A program made the translations under genes and the position numbers. Of a DNA stretch of 64,000 bases, positions 9,101-17,618 are shown one piece after another. A model generated the notes under the pieces. That model was not told the origin of the DNA. It ran no database searches and saw nothing but the letters and a program-made list of their open reading frames with translations. This DNA is from DATBLE01 sp963791425 (GTDB taxonomy: Bacteria; Actinomycetota; Thermoleophilia; Gaiellales; Gaiellaceae), in NCBI GenBank assembly GCA_963791425.1, contig CAWBSE010000002.1, positions 281,987-345,986 of the forward strand, given 5' to 3'. Every line of letters starts with the position of its first letter. Position 1 is the stretch's first letter.

Positions 9101-10471
9101 ATGCGTTCTTCCCGCGCAATGTACCTCGCCTGGGTTCGCGACGAGATCGTGCTCGTGGCGCTGCTCAGCGCGTTTCTGGCCTTCTTCCTGCTCAGCCCGG
9201 GGCAGCGAAAGCCGTACGACCTGCCCAGCCTGCGGCTCTTCCTGGACACGGCGGTTCTGCTCGTCTCGGTGATCGTGTGCGTGCTCGCCTACGTCCGTTT
9301 CACCGTCGAGCGCAGGCGATTCGACCTGTACCTGCTGGGCGGCTTCTTCGTGACCGCGGCGACCACCCTGATGTTTTCGATCGCGCCGGTGCTCGACGGC
9401 GGCACCGTCGGCAGGACCGAGGCGTGGGCGGGAATCTGCGGGCGTCTCGCCGCGGCGGCCCTGATCGCCGCTGCCCCGTTCACGAGCGGACGGATCACGA
9501 CCCGCGCCCGGGCGATCGTTGCGGTGGTCGTGCTCGCCGTGTTTCTGTACGCGCTGTGGGCGGTCTTCCGCCGGCTCGGAACTACGCTGCCGCTGCTCGA
9601 TCCCGGCCACCGCCAGCCCCACCTGCTGACCGTGGCGGTCGGTCTCCAGGCGATTCTCTGCCTGACGGCGCTCGTCGGCTTCGGCCTGCGCTACCGCGCG
9701 CACACGGAGGATCTCGACCGCTGGCTGGCGTTCGGCGCGACGATCTGGCTGTTCGCGGAGTTGCACACGGTGTTCACGCCGTCGCTGTCCAGCGACAACG
9801 TCTCGCAGAGCGATTTCCTCCGGCTCGTCTCGTACGGGATCCTGCTCGTCGGCGTCTGGCGTGCGATCCGGGCCGCCGAGTTCGGCCGCGCCGTCGCGGA
9901 GGAACGGGCACGCGTCGCCCGCGAGATCCACGACGGCCTTGCGCAGTACCTCTTCGCGATGTCGACCCAGACCACCCTGCTCGCCGGCGGCGCGCCGGTC
10001 GAAAAGGTCCTGCCCCGCCTGCAGGAGGCGACCAGGGCCGCGCAGCAGGAGGCCCGCTTCGCCGTGCTCGCCCTGTCCTCGGCGAGCGGCGCGACCCAGT
10101 TCGACTCCGCCCTGAACCGGTACGTGGAGTTCCTCACCGCCGACGGGCAGCTCGACGTCGATCTCGAGATCGAGCAGGCGGTCGAGCTCGGCCCGGACGA
10201 GCAGATCGAGATCTTCCGGATCGTGCAGGAGAGCCTCGCGAACGTCCGCCACCACGCGAACGCGCGCCGTGCGACCGTCCTGATCGGCCTACGCGACGGC
10301 CAGCGCGTCGTCCGCATCGTCGACGACGGCGCCGGCTTCGACGACAAGGCCGAGAGCCGCGGGCAGGGCCTCCGCAACATCCGCGACCGGACCGCCGCGA
10401 TCGGCGGCGCGCTTCGGCTGGTCAGCCGCCCCGGCAGCGGGACGTCGCTCGAGGTGATCCTCAGGGCCTAG
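9101..10471 (+). CDS. Membrane-bound sensor histidine kinase (HisKA_3, NarX/LiaS type)
   Basis: 456 residues. The N-terminal 240 or so form six to seven hydrophobic segments (for example VLVALLSAFLAFFLLS and AVLLVSVIVCVLAYV) with no large extracellular domain, so it may sense within the membrane. The dimerisation/phospho-acceptor helix has EIHDGLAQYL with His277, followed by a HATPase_c domain with IVQESLANVRHHA, DDGAGFD and GQGLRNIRDR. It pairs with the divergent LuxR regulator. ATG at 9101 follows a good ribosome site (GAGGGG). The signal is unknown. Confidence 0.88.
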   Translation: MRSSRAMYLAWVRDEIVLVALLSAFLAFFLLSPGQRKPYDLPSLRLFLDTAVLLVSVIVCVLAYVRFTVERRRFDLYLLGGFFVTAATTLMFSIAPVLDGGTVGRTEAWAGICGRLAAAALIAAAPFTSGRITTRARAIVAVVVLAVFLYALWAVFRRLGTTLPLLDPGHRQPHLLTVAVGLQAILCLTALVGFGLRYRAHTEDLDRWLAFGATIWLFAELHTVFTPSLSSDNVSQSDFLRLVSYGILLVGVWRAIRAAEFGRAVAEERARVAREIHDGLAQYLFAMSTQTTLLAGGAPVEKVLPRLQEATRAAQQEARFAVLALSSASGATQFDSALNRYVEFLTADGQLDVDLEIEQAVELGPDEQIEIFRIVQESLANVRHHANARRATVLIGLRDGQRVVRIVDDGAGFDDKAESRGQGLRNIRDRTAAIGGALRLVSRPGSGTSLEVILRA

Positions 10472-10472
10472 A

Positions 10473-11939
10473 TCAGGCCGCTTCCTCGAGACTCGGCACG
10501 GCCCGGAAGTCCGGCTCGACGACCACCCGCGGCTCGGGCCGGCGCACCTTGCCGATCAGCACCACCGAGAGCACCGCACCGACGAACAGCAGCGCGGCGC
10601 CGACCTGCAGCGCACGGTGATAGCCGTCGACGAACTGGGCCGGGTAGCGCGGATCGGCCGAGCCGACAGTCACCTGCGTGGCGACGAGCGTCCCCATGAT
10701 CGCGATCCCGAGCGAGCCGCCCACCTGGCGCATGCTGTTGATCACCGCCGAGCCGACGCCCGCCTTGTCGACCGGCACCGAACTCATCGCGGCGGTCGTG
10801 GTGGGCGCCATCGTGATCGCCATCCCCAGTCCGCCGACGACCAGCGCGGGCACGATGTCCCAGAACGACGACCGTGCGTCGAGCGTGCCGAACAGCAGCA
10901 GGGAGCCGGTGAGCAGCGTCAGGCCGCCGGCCATCAGCCAGCGCGGCCCGATCCGGTCGGTGAACCGCCCCGCCACGGGTGCGACGAGGATGATCAGGAG
11001 CGTCATCGGCAGGAACGCCGCCCCGGTCTTGATCGCGCTGTAGTGCAGGACGTTCTGCAGAAACAGCGAGTTGAAGAAGAAGATGCCGAACATCGCGAGG
11101 CCGACGAGCGCCATGACGGCGTTGGCCCCGGCGAACGTCGGATTGCGGAACAGCGACAGGTCGAGCATCGGCACGCGCTGACGCAACTCGAGCAGCACGA
11201 ACGCGGCGAGCGCGATCACCCCGAGCGCGAGCAGGCCGAGGACCCGGGTCGAGCCCCAGGCATGCGTGTTCGTCGAGACCAGTCCGTAGGTCAGGGCGAA
11301 GAGACCGACGGCCGAGGTGACGAGCCCGGGCAGATCGAGGCTCTGCTCCCGCGAGGTGTCCTTCGACTCGTCGATGAGGAGCCGGGCGGCGACGACCGCG
11401 ACGATCCCCACCGGGATGTTGACGAAGAAGATCCAGCTCCAGCTGATCCGCTCGGTCAGGATCCCGCCGACCAGCGGTCCGATCGCCAGGGCGAGCGCCG
11501 AGACGCCCGCCCAGATGCCGATCGCGGTGCCGCGCAGCCGCGCCGGGAACGTCGCGGTGATGATCGAGAGCGTCGCCGGGTTCATCAGCGCCGCGCCGAC
11601 GCCCTGCACGGTGCGCGCTGCGATCAGCGACGAGGCGCCGCCGGCCAGCCCGCACCAGAGCGACGCGGCCGTGAAGACGACGAGCCCGGTGATGAAGATC
11701 CGCCGCCGGCCGAACAGGTCGGCGAGCTTCCCGCCGGTCAGCAGCAGCACGCCGAAGGTGAGCGCGTAGGCGTTCACCACCCACTCGAGCTCGGAGACGG
11801 AGATGCCGAGGTCGCTGCGGATCGAGGGCAGTGCGACGTTCACGACCGTGTTGTCGAGCATGATCATGAATAGGCCGAACGAGACGGCGACCAGCGTCCA
11901 CCACTTGCGGTTGTCGTCGGTGAAGAGCCGGGCCTTCAT
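10473..11939 (-). CDS. DHA2-family (EmrB/QacA) MFS drug exporter
   Basis: 488 residues with the 14-span layout of the DHA2 family. Motif A is visible (GGKLADLFGRRRIF), and motif C-like glycines and prolines occur in helix 5. The opening LDNTVVNVALPSIRSDLG is typical of EmrB-like exporters. It uses the proton gradient to expel lipophilic compounds. The ATG at 11939 overlaps by 4 bases (ATGA) the stop of a second DHA2 gene that is itself frameshifted here. A MarR regulator is divergent to the pair. The frame is intact. Confidence 0.88.
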   Translation of the reverse strand: MKARLFTDDNRKWWTLVAVSFGLFMIMLDNTVVNVALPSIRSDLGISVSELEWVVNAYALTFGVLLLTGGKLADLFGRRRIFITGLVVFTAASLWCGLAGGASSLIAARTVQGVGAALMNPATLSIITATFPARLRGTAIGIWAGVSALALAIGPLVGGILTERISWSWIFFVNIPVGIVAVVAARLLIDESKDTSREQSLDLPGLVTSAVGLFALTYGLVSTNTHAWGSTRVLGLLALGVIALAAFVLLELRQRVPMLDLSLFRNPTFAGANAVMALVGLAMFGIFFFNSLFLQNVLHYSAIKTGAAFLPMTLLIILVAPVAGRFTDRIGPRWLMAGGLTLLTGSLLLFGTLDARSSFWDIVPALVVGGLGMAITMAPTTTAAMSSVPVDKAGVGSAVINSMRQVGGSLGIAIMGTLVATQVTVGSADPRYPAQFVDGYHRALQVGAALLFVGAVLSVVLIGKVRRPEPRVVVEPDFRAVPSLEEAA

Positions 11940-13442
11940 GCTGCCGCCTCGACCTTCACCGCGCCGCCGCGCTCGAACCCGGGCTCCGGCTCGGCCTCGG
12001 CCGGGCTTCGACTCGAGCATCACCGCCGCGAGCACCGCGCCGAGCCGCCGCCAGGGCGGCGAGGACGTAGAACGCGATCTGGAAGCCGTGCGTCAGCGCC
12101 GGGGCCGCTGAAGGCGTCGGCTCCGGCGTGCGCGTCGACGTAGCGGGTCGTGAACGTGGTCGCGACCGTGGTCGCGAGCGCGACGCCGATCGCGCCGCCG
12201 ATCTGCTGGCGTGGTGTTGATCAGGCCCGAGGCGATGCCGGCGTCGGACTGGCGAACGCCGGTCAGGCCGCCGATCGACATCGGCACGAACGCGAGCGCC
12301 AGCCCGAGGCCGCTGATGATGAACGCCGGGAACAGGTCGGTGAAGTAGTGGCCGTGCACGGGCAGCCGGGCGAAGAGCAGGAGCGCCACGGTCGAGAGCG
12401 CGAGCCCGGCCGGCAGCACCTGCCGGATGCCGATCCGGGTGACGAGCGCCTGGGCGACGGCGGAGAACACGATGATCGTCAGCGTCAGGCCGATGTACGC
12501 GACGCCGGTCTTGAGCGCCGAGTAGTGCAGCACCTGCTGCATGTAGAGCGTGAGCAGGAAGAACTGGGCGAAGATCGCGCCGCCCATCAGCAGGCCGCTG
12601 ACGTTCGACGCGGTCAGCGTGCGCAGCCGGAAGATCCGCAGCGGCAGCAGCGGCGCCTTCGAGCGCAACTCGATCACGAAGAACGCGGCGATCAGCGCCG
12701 CGGACGCGGCGAGCAGCCCGATCGTCGTCGGCCGTCGCCCAGCCGTGCTGGGTCGCGCGCGTCAGCGCGTAGACGAGCAGCATCAGCCCGCCGGTGATCG
12801 ACGCGGCGCCGGCGAGGTCGAAGTGCCGGTGGCCGAGGTCGGCGCGGCTCTCGCGCAGCAGCACCGGGGCTGAGCGCGATCACCAGCAGCGCCGACCGGC
12901 ACGTTGATGAAGAAGATCCACGACCAGCTGAGGGCGCTCGTCAGCGCGCCGCCGAGCAGCACGCCGGCCGCGCCGCCGCTGCCGGAGGCCGCGCCCCAGA
13001 TGCCGAGCGCGAGGTTGCGCTCGCGGCCCTCGCGGAACGTCGTGGTCAGGATCGACAGCGCCGCGGGCGAGAGCAGCGCCGCGCCGAGCCCCTGCAGCGC
13101 GCGGAAGGCGATCAGCGAGCCCTCCGACCAGGCGAGCCCGTCGAGCAGCGAGCTGACCGTGAACAGCGCCAGGCCGGCCATGAACAGCCGCCGGCGGCCG
13201 AGCAGGTCGGCGAGCCGGCCGCCGAGCAGCAGCACGCCGCCGAAGAAGATCGCGTAGGCGGTGATCACCCACTGCAGGCTCTCCTGCGAGAAGTTGAGGT
13301 CGGTCCTGATCGACGGCAGCGCCACGTTCACGATCGCGACGTCGAGGACGACCATGAACTGGGCGGCGACGATCAGCGCGAGCGCCAACCAGCGCCGGCG
13401 GTCCTGGTCTCCGACTGCTGCCTGTGTCACAATTTCGTGCAC
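11936..13442 (-). pseudogene. Second DHA2-family MFS exporter, broken by several frameshifts
   Basis: A full-length DHA2 transporter can be followed through three frames, from MHEIVTQAAVGDQDRRRWLA at 13442 to the end KVEAAA before TGA at 11936. Frame breaks fall near 12880, 12735, 12217, 12100, 12058 and 12000, mostly one base inserted or lost in G/C runs. No stretch of the protein is missing, so sequencing error is as likely as decay. The gene would be the first of a two-gene exporter operon and lies divergent to marR across an 80-bp region with an inverted repeat. Confidence 0.75.
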
Positions 13443-13463
13443 TCATTCGTTTCTCCCCCCGAT

Positions 13464-13496
13464 CGTTGTGTTGCACCACGATAACAAATCACAACG
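13464..13496. promoter_or_regulatory. Inverted repeat, candidate MarR operator
   Basis: CGTTGTG (13464-13470) and CACAACG (13490-13496) form a 7-bp inverted repeat in an unusually AT-rich stretch between the divergent exporter and marR genes. Family knowledge says MarR proteins bind palindromes here and repress both directions. The assignment is by position and symmetry only. Confidence 0.45.
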
Positions 13497-13559
13497 TTTG
13501 TCGCGCTACACTTATTCCGACGATGACGACCCCGGCCCTCGAAACGCCCGTCTCGCCCG

Positions 13560-14033
13560 GTGCAGCGGGTCGCCAAGGAGCTCGCTGCGAGCAGCGGCTT
13601 CCTGCTCGCCCGGCTCGGCATCGGCTTCAAGACGAAGGCGATCGCGAGGGTCGAGCAGGCCGGCTACGAGCTCTACGACTACAGCGTCCTGGCGATCCTC
13701 GCCGAGGGCGCCCGCGAGACGCAGGCGACGATCGCCGACGCGCTCGCGCTCGATCCCAGCCGGCTCGTCGCCCTGCTCGACTCTCTGGAGAAGAAGGGCC
13801 TGGTCGTGCGCCAGCGCGACCCGCAGGACCGCCGCCGCCACGTGGTCAGCATCACCGCCGCGGGCAAGCGCGAGCACGCCCGGCTCCGCGGGATGATCCA
13901 GCAGCTCGAGGACGAGTTCCTCGCGCCGCTCGACGCGGAGAGCCGCAAGACCCTCCACGAGCTGCTCGTGCGGCTCGCGACGCAGAACGACCCGCGCTGC
14001 GCGTTCGCCCCCGCCGCACCGCCCGCCGCCTAG
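13560..14033 (+). CDS. MarR-family transcriptional regulator
   Basis: 157 residues with the winged-helix core of MarR proteins: DYSVLAILAEGARETQATIA, the recognition helix DPSRLVALLDSLEKKGLV and the wing RQRDPQDRRRHVVSITAAG. It probably represses the divergent exporter pair and is released by a small ligand. The usable start in frame is GTG 13560, but an ATG at 13523 in another frame reads MTTPALETPVSP and would join the protein with a one-base change. That suggests another indel and a true start at 13523. Confidence 0.85.
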   Translation: MQRVAKELAASSGFLLARLGIGFKTKAIARVEQAGYELYDYSVLAILAEGARETQATIADALALDPSRLVALLDSLEKKGLVVRQRDPQDRRRHVVSITAAGKREHARLRGMIQQLEDEFLAPLDAESRKTLHELLVRLATQNDPRCAFAPAAPPAA

Positions 14034-14069
14034 CACCGCCGTCCGGCAGGGGGAGCATTCTGGCGGGCG

Positions 14070-14795
14070 ATGCCGGAGACCGCCGTCCCCGCGGACGATC
14101 CGTCGTGCGCGCCGCGGTTGCTCGCGGCGGCCCGCGAGGCACGGAACGACGCGGCGCCGTTCGCGCTCGCATCGGGCGGGCTCCTCGTCCTCCTCGCGAT
14201 CATCAGCAAGCACGCGGGCTGGACGCTGCTCGACCGGCAGATCTGGTGGTTCTGGCTGGTCGTCGCCGCACCGTGGATCCTGCTCTCCGCCGTCCTGCTG
14301 CTCGGGCTCTCGCGGCTGGCCGAGCACGACCGCCGGCGGGAGATCGTGATCGGCCTGCTGACGATCGTCTGGGCCTTCACCGTCGCCGGCGTGGTCGTGA
14401 TGCTGATGTCGCTCCTCTCGAAGTCCGGCTCGAACATCACCGGCCGCGAGCTGCTGCTCAGCGCAGGCGTGGTGCTGTTCACGAACGGCGTCGCGTTCGG
14501 TCTCGCCTTCTGGGAGCTCGACTGCGGCGGGCCGGTCGCCCGTGCGCTGGCCGCCGAGCGGCGGGCGCCCGATTTCCAGTTCCCGCAGGACGACAACCCC
14601 GACGTCGCCCGCGACGACTGGGCACCGCGGCTCTGGGACTACCTGTACGTATCGCTGACGAACACGATGGCGTTCAGCCCGACCGACACGCTGCCGCTGA
14701 CGCGGTCGGCGAAGCGGCTGATGTCGGCCGAGTCGACGCTCTCAGGGCTGACGATCCTCCTCGTCGCGGCGCGCGCGGTCAACATCCTGAAGTAA
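14070..14795 (+). CDS. DUF1345-like membrane protein
   Basis: 241 residues with about five membrane segments (FALASGGLLVLLAII, WFWLVVAAPWILLSAVLLL, IVWAFTVAGVVVMLM, LLLSAGVVLFTNGVAFGLA and a last one near the C-terminus). The C-terminal block DYLYVSLTNTMAFSPTDTLP followed by a serine/leucine helix is the signature of DUF1345 proteins. Their function is not known; the arrangement of a short hydrophobic dip before a final helix recalls two-helix channel modules, but no selectivity filter is seen. It follows marR by 36 bases and may share its transcript. A strong terminator follows. Confidence 0.7.
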   Translation: MPETAVPADDPSCAPRLLAAAREARNDAAPFALASGGLLVLLAIISKHAGWTLLDRQIWWFWLVVAAPWILLSAVLLLGLSRLAEHDRRREIVIGLLTIVWAFTVAGVVVMLMSLLSKSGSNITGRELLLSAGVVLFTNGVAFGLAFWELDCGGPVARALAAERRAPDFQFPQDDNPDVARDDWAPRLWDYLYVSLTNTMAFSPTDTLPLTRSAKRLMSAESTLSGLTILLVAARAVNILK

Positions 14796-14797
14796 TG

Positions 14798-14823
14798 GAG
14801 AAGCCCCGCAAGCGGGGCTTCTC
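14798..14823. terminator. Bidirectional terminator between DUF1345 gene and rnpB
   Basis: Perfect 12-bp stem GAGAAGCCCCGC / GCGGGGCTTCTC with a two-base loop. It lies 3 bases after the plus-strand gene and 4 bases beyond the 3' end of rnpB on the minus strand, so it can end both transcripts. Confidence 0.85.
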
Positions 14824-14827
14824 GGTA

Positions 14828-15172
14828 GCAGGCCTGTAAGCCGGATTCTGTCTTGGGTGACCATCTCTCTAGGCCCACGGTTGCCCGGGGGCTCGAGCGG
14901 TGTACCCGGTTCCTCGGCGGGCCGCGTCATCGGAACCTGCTTCACCTTGCACCGAACGGGGTTTGGCTAGCCGCCGTGTCACCACGGCGCTGGTGGGCTC
15001 TTACCCCACCTTTTCACCCTTACCGCCGGCGTCTCCGGAGAGTTGTCGCCGGAGGCGGTCTCCTTTCTGTGCCACTTTCCGTCGGCTTTCGCCGCCTGGG
15101 GTTTCCCCAGCGTTCTGCCCTTTGGTGTCCGGACTTTCCTCGAAGCTCGCGCCTCGCGGTCACCCGGCCTGC
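14828..15172 (-). ncRNA. rnpB: RNase P RNA, bacterial type A
   Basis: Read on the minus strand, the 345-nt RNA begins GCAGGCC and ends GGCCTGC, which pair as helix P1. The universally conserved elements occur in order: GAGGAAAGTCC (P3/P4 entry), ACAGAAA, GGTAAGGGTGAAAAGG with GTAAGAGCCCACC, AGAGAGATGG and ACAGAATCCGGCTTA near the 3' end. This is the catalytic RNA that matures tRNA 5' ends. It lies between the DUF1345 gene and the divergent rpmE. Confidence 0.95.
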
Positions 15173-15179
15173 ACGTCGA

Positions 15180-15185
15180 ATGGTA
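15180..15185 (-). promoter_or_regulatory. Candidate -10 element of rnpB
   Basis: TACCAT on the minus strand ends 7 bases before the mapped 5' end of the RNase P RNA. No convincing -35 element is seen at the usual spacing. The rest of the 195-bp gap to rpmE holds a hairpin followed by TTTT on the plus strand (15250-15271), possibly an attenuator before rpmE. Confidence 0.4.
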
Positions 15186-15367
15186 GCGCCCGGGCGGATA
15201 CGACTGGACGAATCCGGAGATCGCCCGTACCCTGTTGGGGCAGGGAATACGCCCGTCCCCCGGGGCGTTTTCATCTGTGTGCGTTCGAACGCGTAGGGCT
15301 GGGTACTGCCATCCCGAGTGAACCAGCGCTCGAACGCCGTGTCTCGACCCGAGGAGCCGATTTGACC

Positions 15368-15583
15368 ATGCACCCGAACAGTGTGATTGCCACCGTGCGC
15401 TGCACGTCGTGCAGCGAGGTCTTCACGACCCGCTCGACGAAAAGCGAGATCACGGTGGATGTGTGCTCGAAGTGCCACCCGGCGTACACCGGGCTCGAGC
15501 GCACGACCTCGTCCGGCAGCCGCATCGAGCGCTTCGAGCGCCGGCGCGCCCGGACACTGACCCCCCTAGGAGGTACTACGTGA
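15368..15583 (+). CDS. rpmE: 50S ribosomal protein L31 (zinc-binding form)
   Basis: 71 residues: MHPNSVIATVRCTSCSEVFT, then STKSEITVDVCSKCHPAYTG and a basic tail with GSRIERFERRR. The CxxC and CxxC pairs mark the zinc-containing (C+) form of bL31. It sits at the 30S-50S bridge. Its last codons contain the AGGAGG ribosome site of the next gene, and its TGA stop overlaps that gene's GTG start (GTGA), so translation of the sigma factor is probably coupled to it. Confidence 0.92.
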   Translation: MHPNSVIATVRCTSCSEVFTTRSTKSEITVDVCSKCHPAYTGLERTTSSGSRIERFERRRARTLTPLGGTT

Positions 15584-16494
15584 GCAACGCAGCAGACGTA
15601 CTGGAAATCGACGACGAGCCGGTGGAGCTCGACCTGTCCTACGACCCGGCCGCGGGTGAGCTCAGCGACTCGCTCTCGGTGTTCATGAACCAGCTCGGCC
15701 GCTACCCGCTGCTCACCGCCGCGGAGGAGGTCGAACTGGCCAAGCAGATCGAGCGCGGCAACACCGCGGCGAAGGAGCGGATGATCAACTCCAACCTGCG
15801 CCTCGTCGTGCACATCGCGCGGCGCTACGTCGGCCACAACGTGCCGCTCGGCGACCTCGTCCAGGAGGGCGTGATCGGGCTGAACCGCGCCGCGGAGAAG
15901 TTCGACTGGCGCAAGGGGTTCAAGTTCTCCACGTATGCCACGTGGTGGATCCGCCAGGCCTGCCAGCGCGCGGTCGCCAACCAGTCGAAGACGATCCGCA
16001 TCCCCGTGCATGTCGACGAGCGCCGGAACAAGCTGCGGCGCACGCGGCAGCAGTTCGAGATGAAGCACGGCCGCGAGCCGTCGCTCGAGGAGCTCGCCGA
16101 GATCGCCGGGCTGTCGGTCGAGCATGCGCGCGAGGCGCTCGACGCCGTCGAGGCGTCGGTGTCGCTGAACACCCGCCTCGGTGACGGCGACGCGGAGCTC
16201 GGCGAGCTCTTCGCCGACTCCGAGTCGGTCGATCCCGAGCTGGCTGCCGACGACTCGCTGCGCGGCCGCGCCGTGCGCGAGGCGCTCGAGCGGCTGCCCG
16301 AGCGGGAGCGGCGCGTGATCGAGATGCGCTTCGGCTTCGACGGCGAGACGTTCGCCCTCGAGGCGATCGGTCGCGAGCTCGGCATCTCACGCGAGCGCGT
16401 CCGCCAGGTCGAGCGTGAGGCGTTCGCCCGGCTCGCGTCGGAGCTCGAGAACGTGGTCGCCGCCGACGCGGACGACCTGGCCGACTCGGCCTGA
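15580..16494 (+). CDS. Sigma-70 factor lacking region 1.1, coupled to rpmE
   Basis: 304 residues with regions 1.2 (SLSVFMNQLGRYPLLTAAEE), 2 (LRLVVHIARRYVGHNVPLGD; FSTYATWWIRQACQRA), 3 and 4 (helix-turn-helix ALEAIGRELGISRERVRQVE). It is close to the principal sigma at 2018-3091 but lacks the acidic region 1.1, as group 2 (SigB/HrdB-like) factors do. The GTG start at 15580 is fixed by AGGAGG at 15569-15574 and overlaps the rpmE stop. A terminator follows 24 bases after the stop. Confidence 0.9.
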   Translation: MSNAADVLEIDDEPVELDLSYDPAAGELSDSLSVFMNQLGRYPLLTAAEEVELAKQIERGNTAAKERMINSNLRLVVHIARRYVGHNVPLGDLVQEGVIGLNRAAEKFDWRKGFKFSTYATWWIRQACQRAVANQSKTIRIPVHVDERRNKLRRTRQQFEMKHGREPSLEELAEIAGLSVEHAREALDAVEASVSLNTRLGDGDAELGELFADSESVDPELAADDSLRGRAVREALERLPERERRVIEMRFGFDGETFALEAIGRELGISRERVRQVEREAFARLASELENVVAADADDLADSA

Positions 16495-16517
16495 GTCGAG
16501 CGTCGCGACACGGAACG

Positions 16518-16549
16518 GAAAGGGCCCTTCGGGGCCCTTTCGCTTTTTT
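16518..16549 (+). terminator. Rho-independent terminator of rpmE-sigma
   Basis: GAAAGGGCCC / GGGCCCTTTC with a TTCG tetraloop, followed by CGC and six T. This is the most canonical terminator in the window. The T run overlaps the proposed stop of the convergent zinc-ribbon gene. Confidence 0.9.
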
Positions 16550-16747
16550 AGAGCGCCGGCGCGTCGGTGAGCGCTCGGCCGCAACGGCCTCGCCGTGCAG
16601 CTCGAGCCCGCACTGCGGGCAGCCGATCCCGTCGGAGCGGTGGAGCAGGAACTCCCCGCAGACGGGGCACTCCAGGCTGGCGCGGCGAAGGATCGCGATC
16701 AGCTCCTGGTCGAGGCTGCGAAGCAGAGAGCTCACATTCTCCGTCAT
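16548..16747 (-). CDS. Small zinc-ribbon protein, probably frameshifted near its end
   Basis: Starting at ATG 16747 the frame reads MTENVSSLLRSLDQ, then CPVCGEFLLHRSDG and CPQCG, a four-cysteine zinc ribbon of the kind found in small regulators. In its own frame it runs on through the terminator and antisense to the sigma gene, which is implausible. A one- or two-base shift near 16570 gives the ending ALTDAPAL and TAA at 16548, which I take as the true end. It begins 9 bases after the lexA stop and is likely co-transcribed with lexA. Function unknown. Confidence 0.55.
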
Positions 16748-16755
16748 AGCCACGC

Positions 16756-17385
16756 TCACAGAGAGCGAAACACCCCGATCACCTTGCCGAGGATGTCGAC
16801 GTGGGCCGCGTAGATCGGCTGGTACGCGTCGTTCTCCGGCTGGAGCCGCACGCGCGTCCCGTCTCGGAAGAAGCGCTTGACGGTCGCCTCGTCGGCCGAC
16901 TCGTCGTCGCCGACGAGGGCCACGACGATGTCGCCGTCGCGGGCGTCCTGCTGCCGGTGCACGACGATGTAGTCGTTCTCGAGGATGCCGGCGTCCTGCA
17001 TCGAGTCGCCCCGGACGCGGAGGAGGAACTCCTCCCCGCCCTTCGAGAGCGGCTCGGGAACCGAGATGTACGCGTCGACGTTGTGCTCGGCCAGCAGCGG
17101 CCCACCGGCGGCGATCTGCCCGATGAGCGGCAGCGCGTGCACCGTCCCGCCCTCGTGACCGACCGGCTCGGACTTGACGCGGCCGGTCAATTCCAGGGCG
17201 CGCGGCTTGGTCGGGTCGCGCTTGATCAGCCCGGCGCGCTCGAGGTTGGCGAGGTGCGCGTGCACGGTCGACGGAGAGGCCAGCCCGACCTGCTCGCCGA
17301 TCTCGCGAACGGTGGGCGGGTAGCCGTGCTCGTCGACGTACGTGACGAGGAACTCCCAGATCTCCTGCTGCCGTTTGGTGAGCAA
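16756..17385 (-). CDS. lexA: SOS repressor LexA
   Basis: 209 residues: winged-helix DNA-binding domain (1-65, TVREIGEQVGLASPSTVHAH) and S24 autoprotease domain with cleavage site Ala93-Gly94 in IGQIAAGGP, nucleophile Ser128 in RGDSMQDAG and Lys170 in EATVKRFF. RecA filaments stimulate self-cleavage and derepress DNA-repair genes. The start is taken as TTG 17385, with GAAGGGAG just upstream; an ATG at 17409 lies inside the LexA box itself and is less likely. The gene is autoregulated by that box. Confidence 0.93.
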   Translation of the reverse strand: MLTKRQQEIWEFLVTYVDEHGYPPTVREIGEQVGLASPSTVHAHLANLERAGLIKRDPTKPRALELTGRVKSEPVGHEGGTVHALPLIGQIAAGGPLLAEHNVDAYISVPEPLSKGGEEFLLRVRGDSMQDAGILENDYIVVHRQQDARDGDIVVALVGDDESADEATVKRFFRDGTRVRLQPENDAYQPIYAAHVDILGKVIGVFRSL

Positions 17386-17402
17386 AGCACTCCCTTCGGG
17401 TG

Positions 17403-17416
17403 CGAACATGTGTTCG
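17403..17416. promoter_or_regulatory. LexA (SOS) box
   Basis: CGAACATGTGTTCG is a perfect 14-base palindrome matching the actinobacterial/Bacillus-type SOS box (CGAAC-N4-GTTCG). It lies 18 bases upstream of the proposed TTG start of lexA, where LexA would repress its own gene. Confidence 0.9.
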
Positions 17417-17480
17417 AGAGTAGCTACGACTCCGGACGGCGTCAAGGGTGGCTGCCCGGCACCGCTAGACTGTCCGGCGC

Positions 17481-17565
<85 letters not shown>

Positions 17566-17569
17566 TGCC

Positions 17570-17599
17570 CCGGAGCCCGCGGTTCGCCGCGGGCTCCGG
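17570..17599 (+). terminator. Hairpin after tRNA-Leu
   Basis: 13-bp perfect stem CCGGAGCCCGCGG / CCGCGGGCTCCGG with a TTCG tetraloop, starting 4 bases after the tRNA. No T run follows; it may terminate or protect the precursor 3' end. Confidence 0.7.
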
Positions 17600-17618
17600 C
17601 GTTAGTCTCTCCGGAGGA

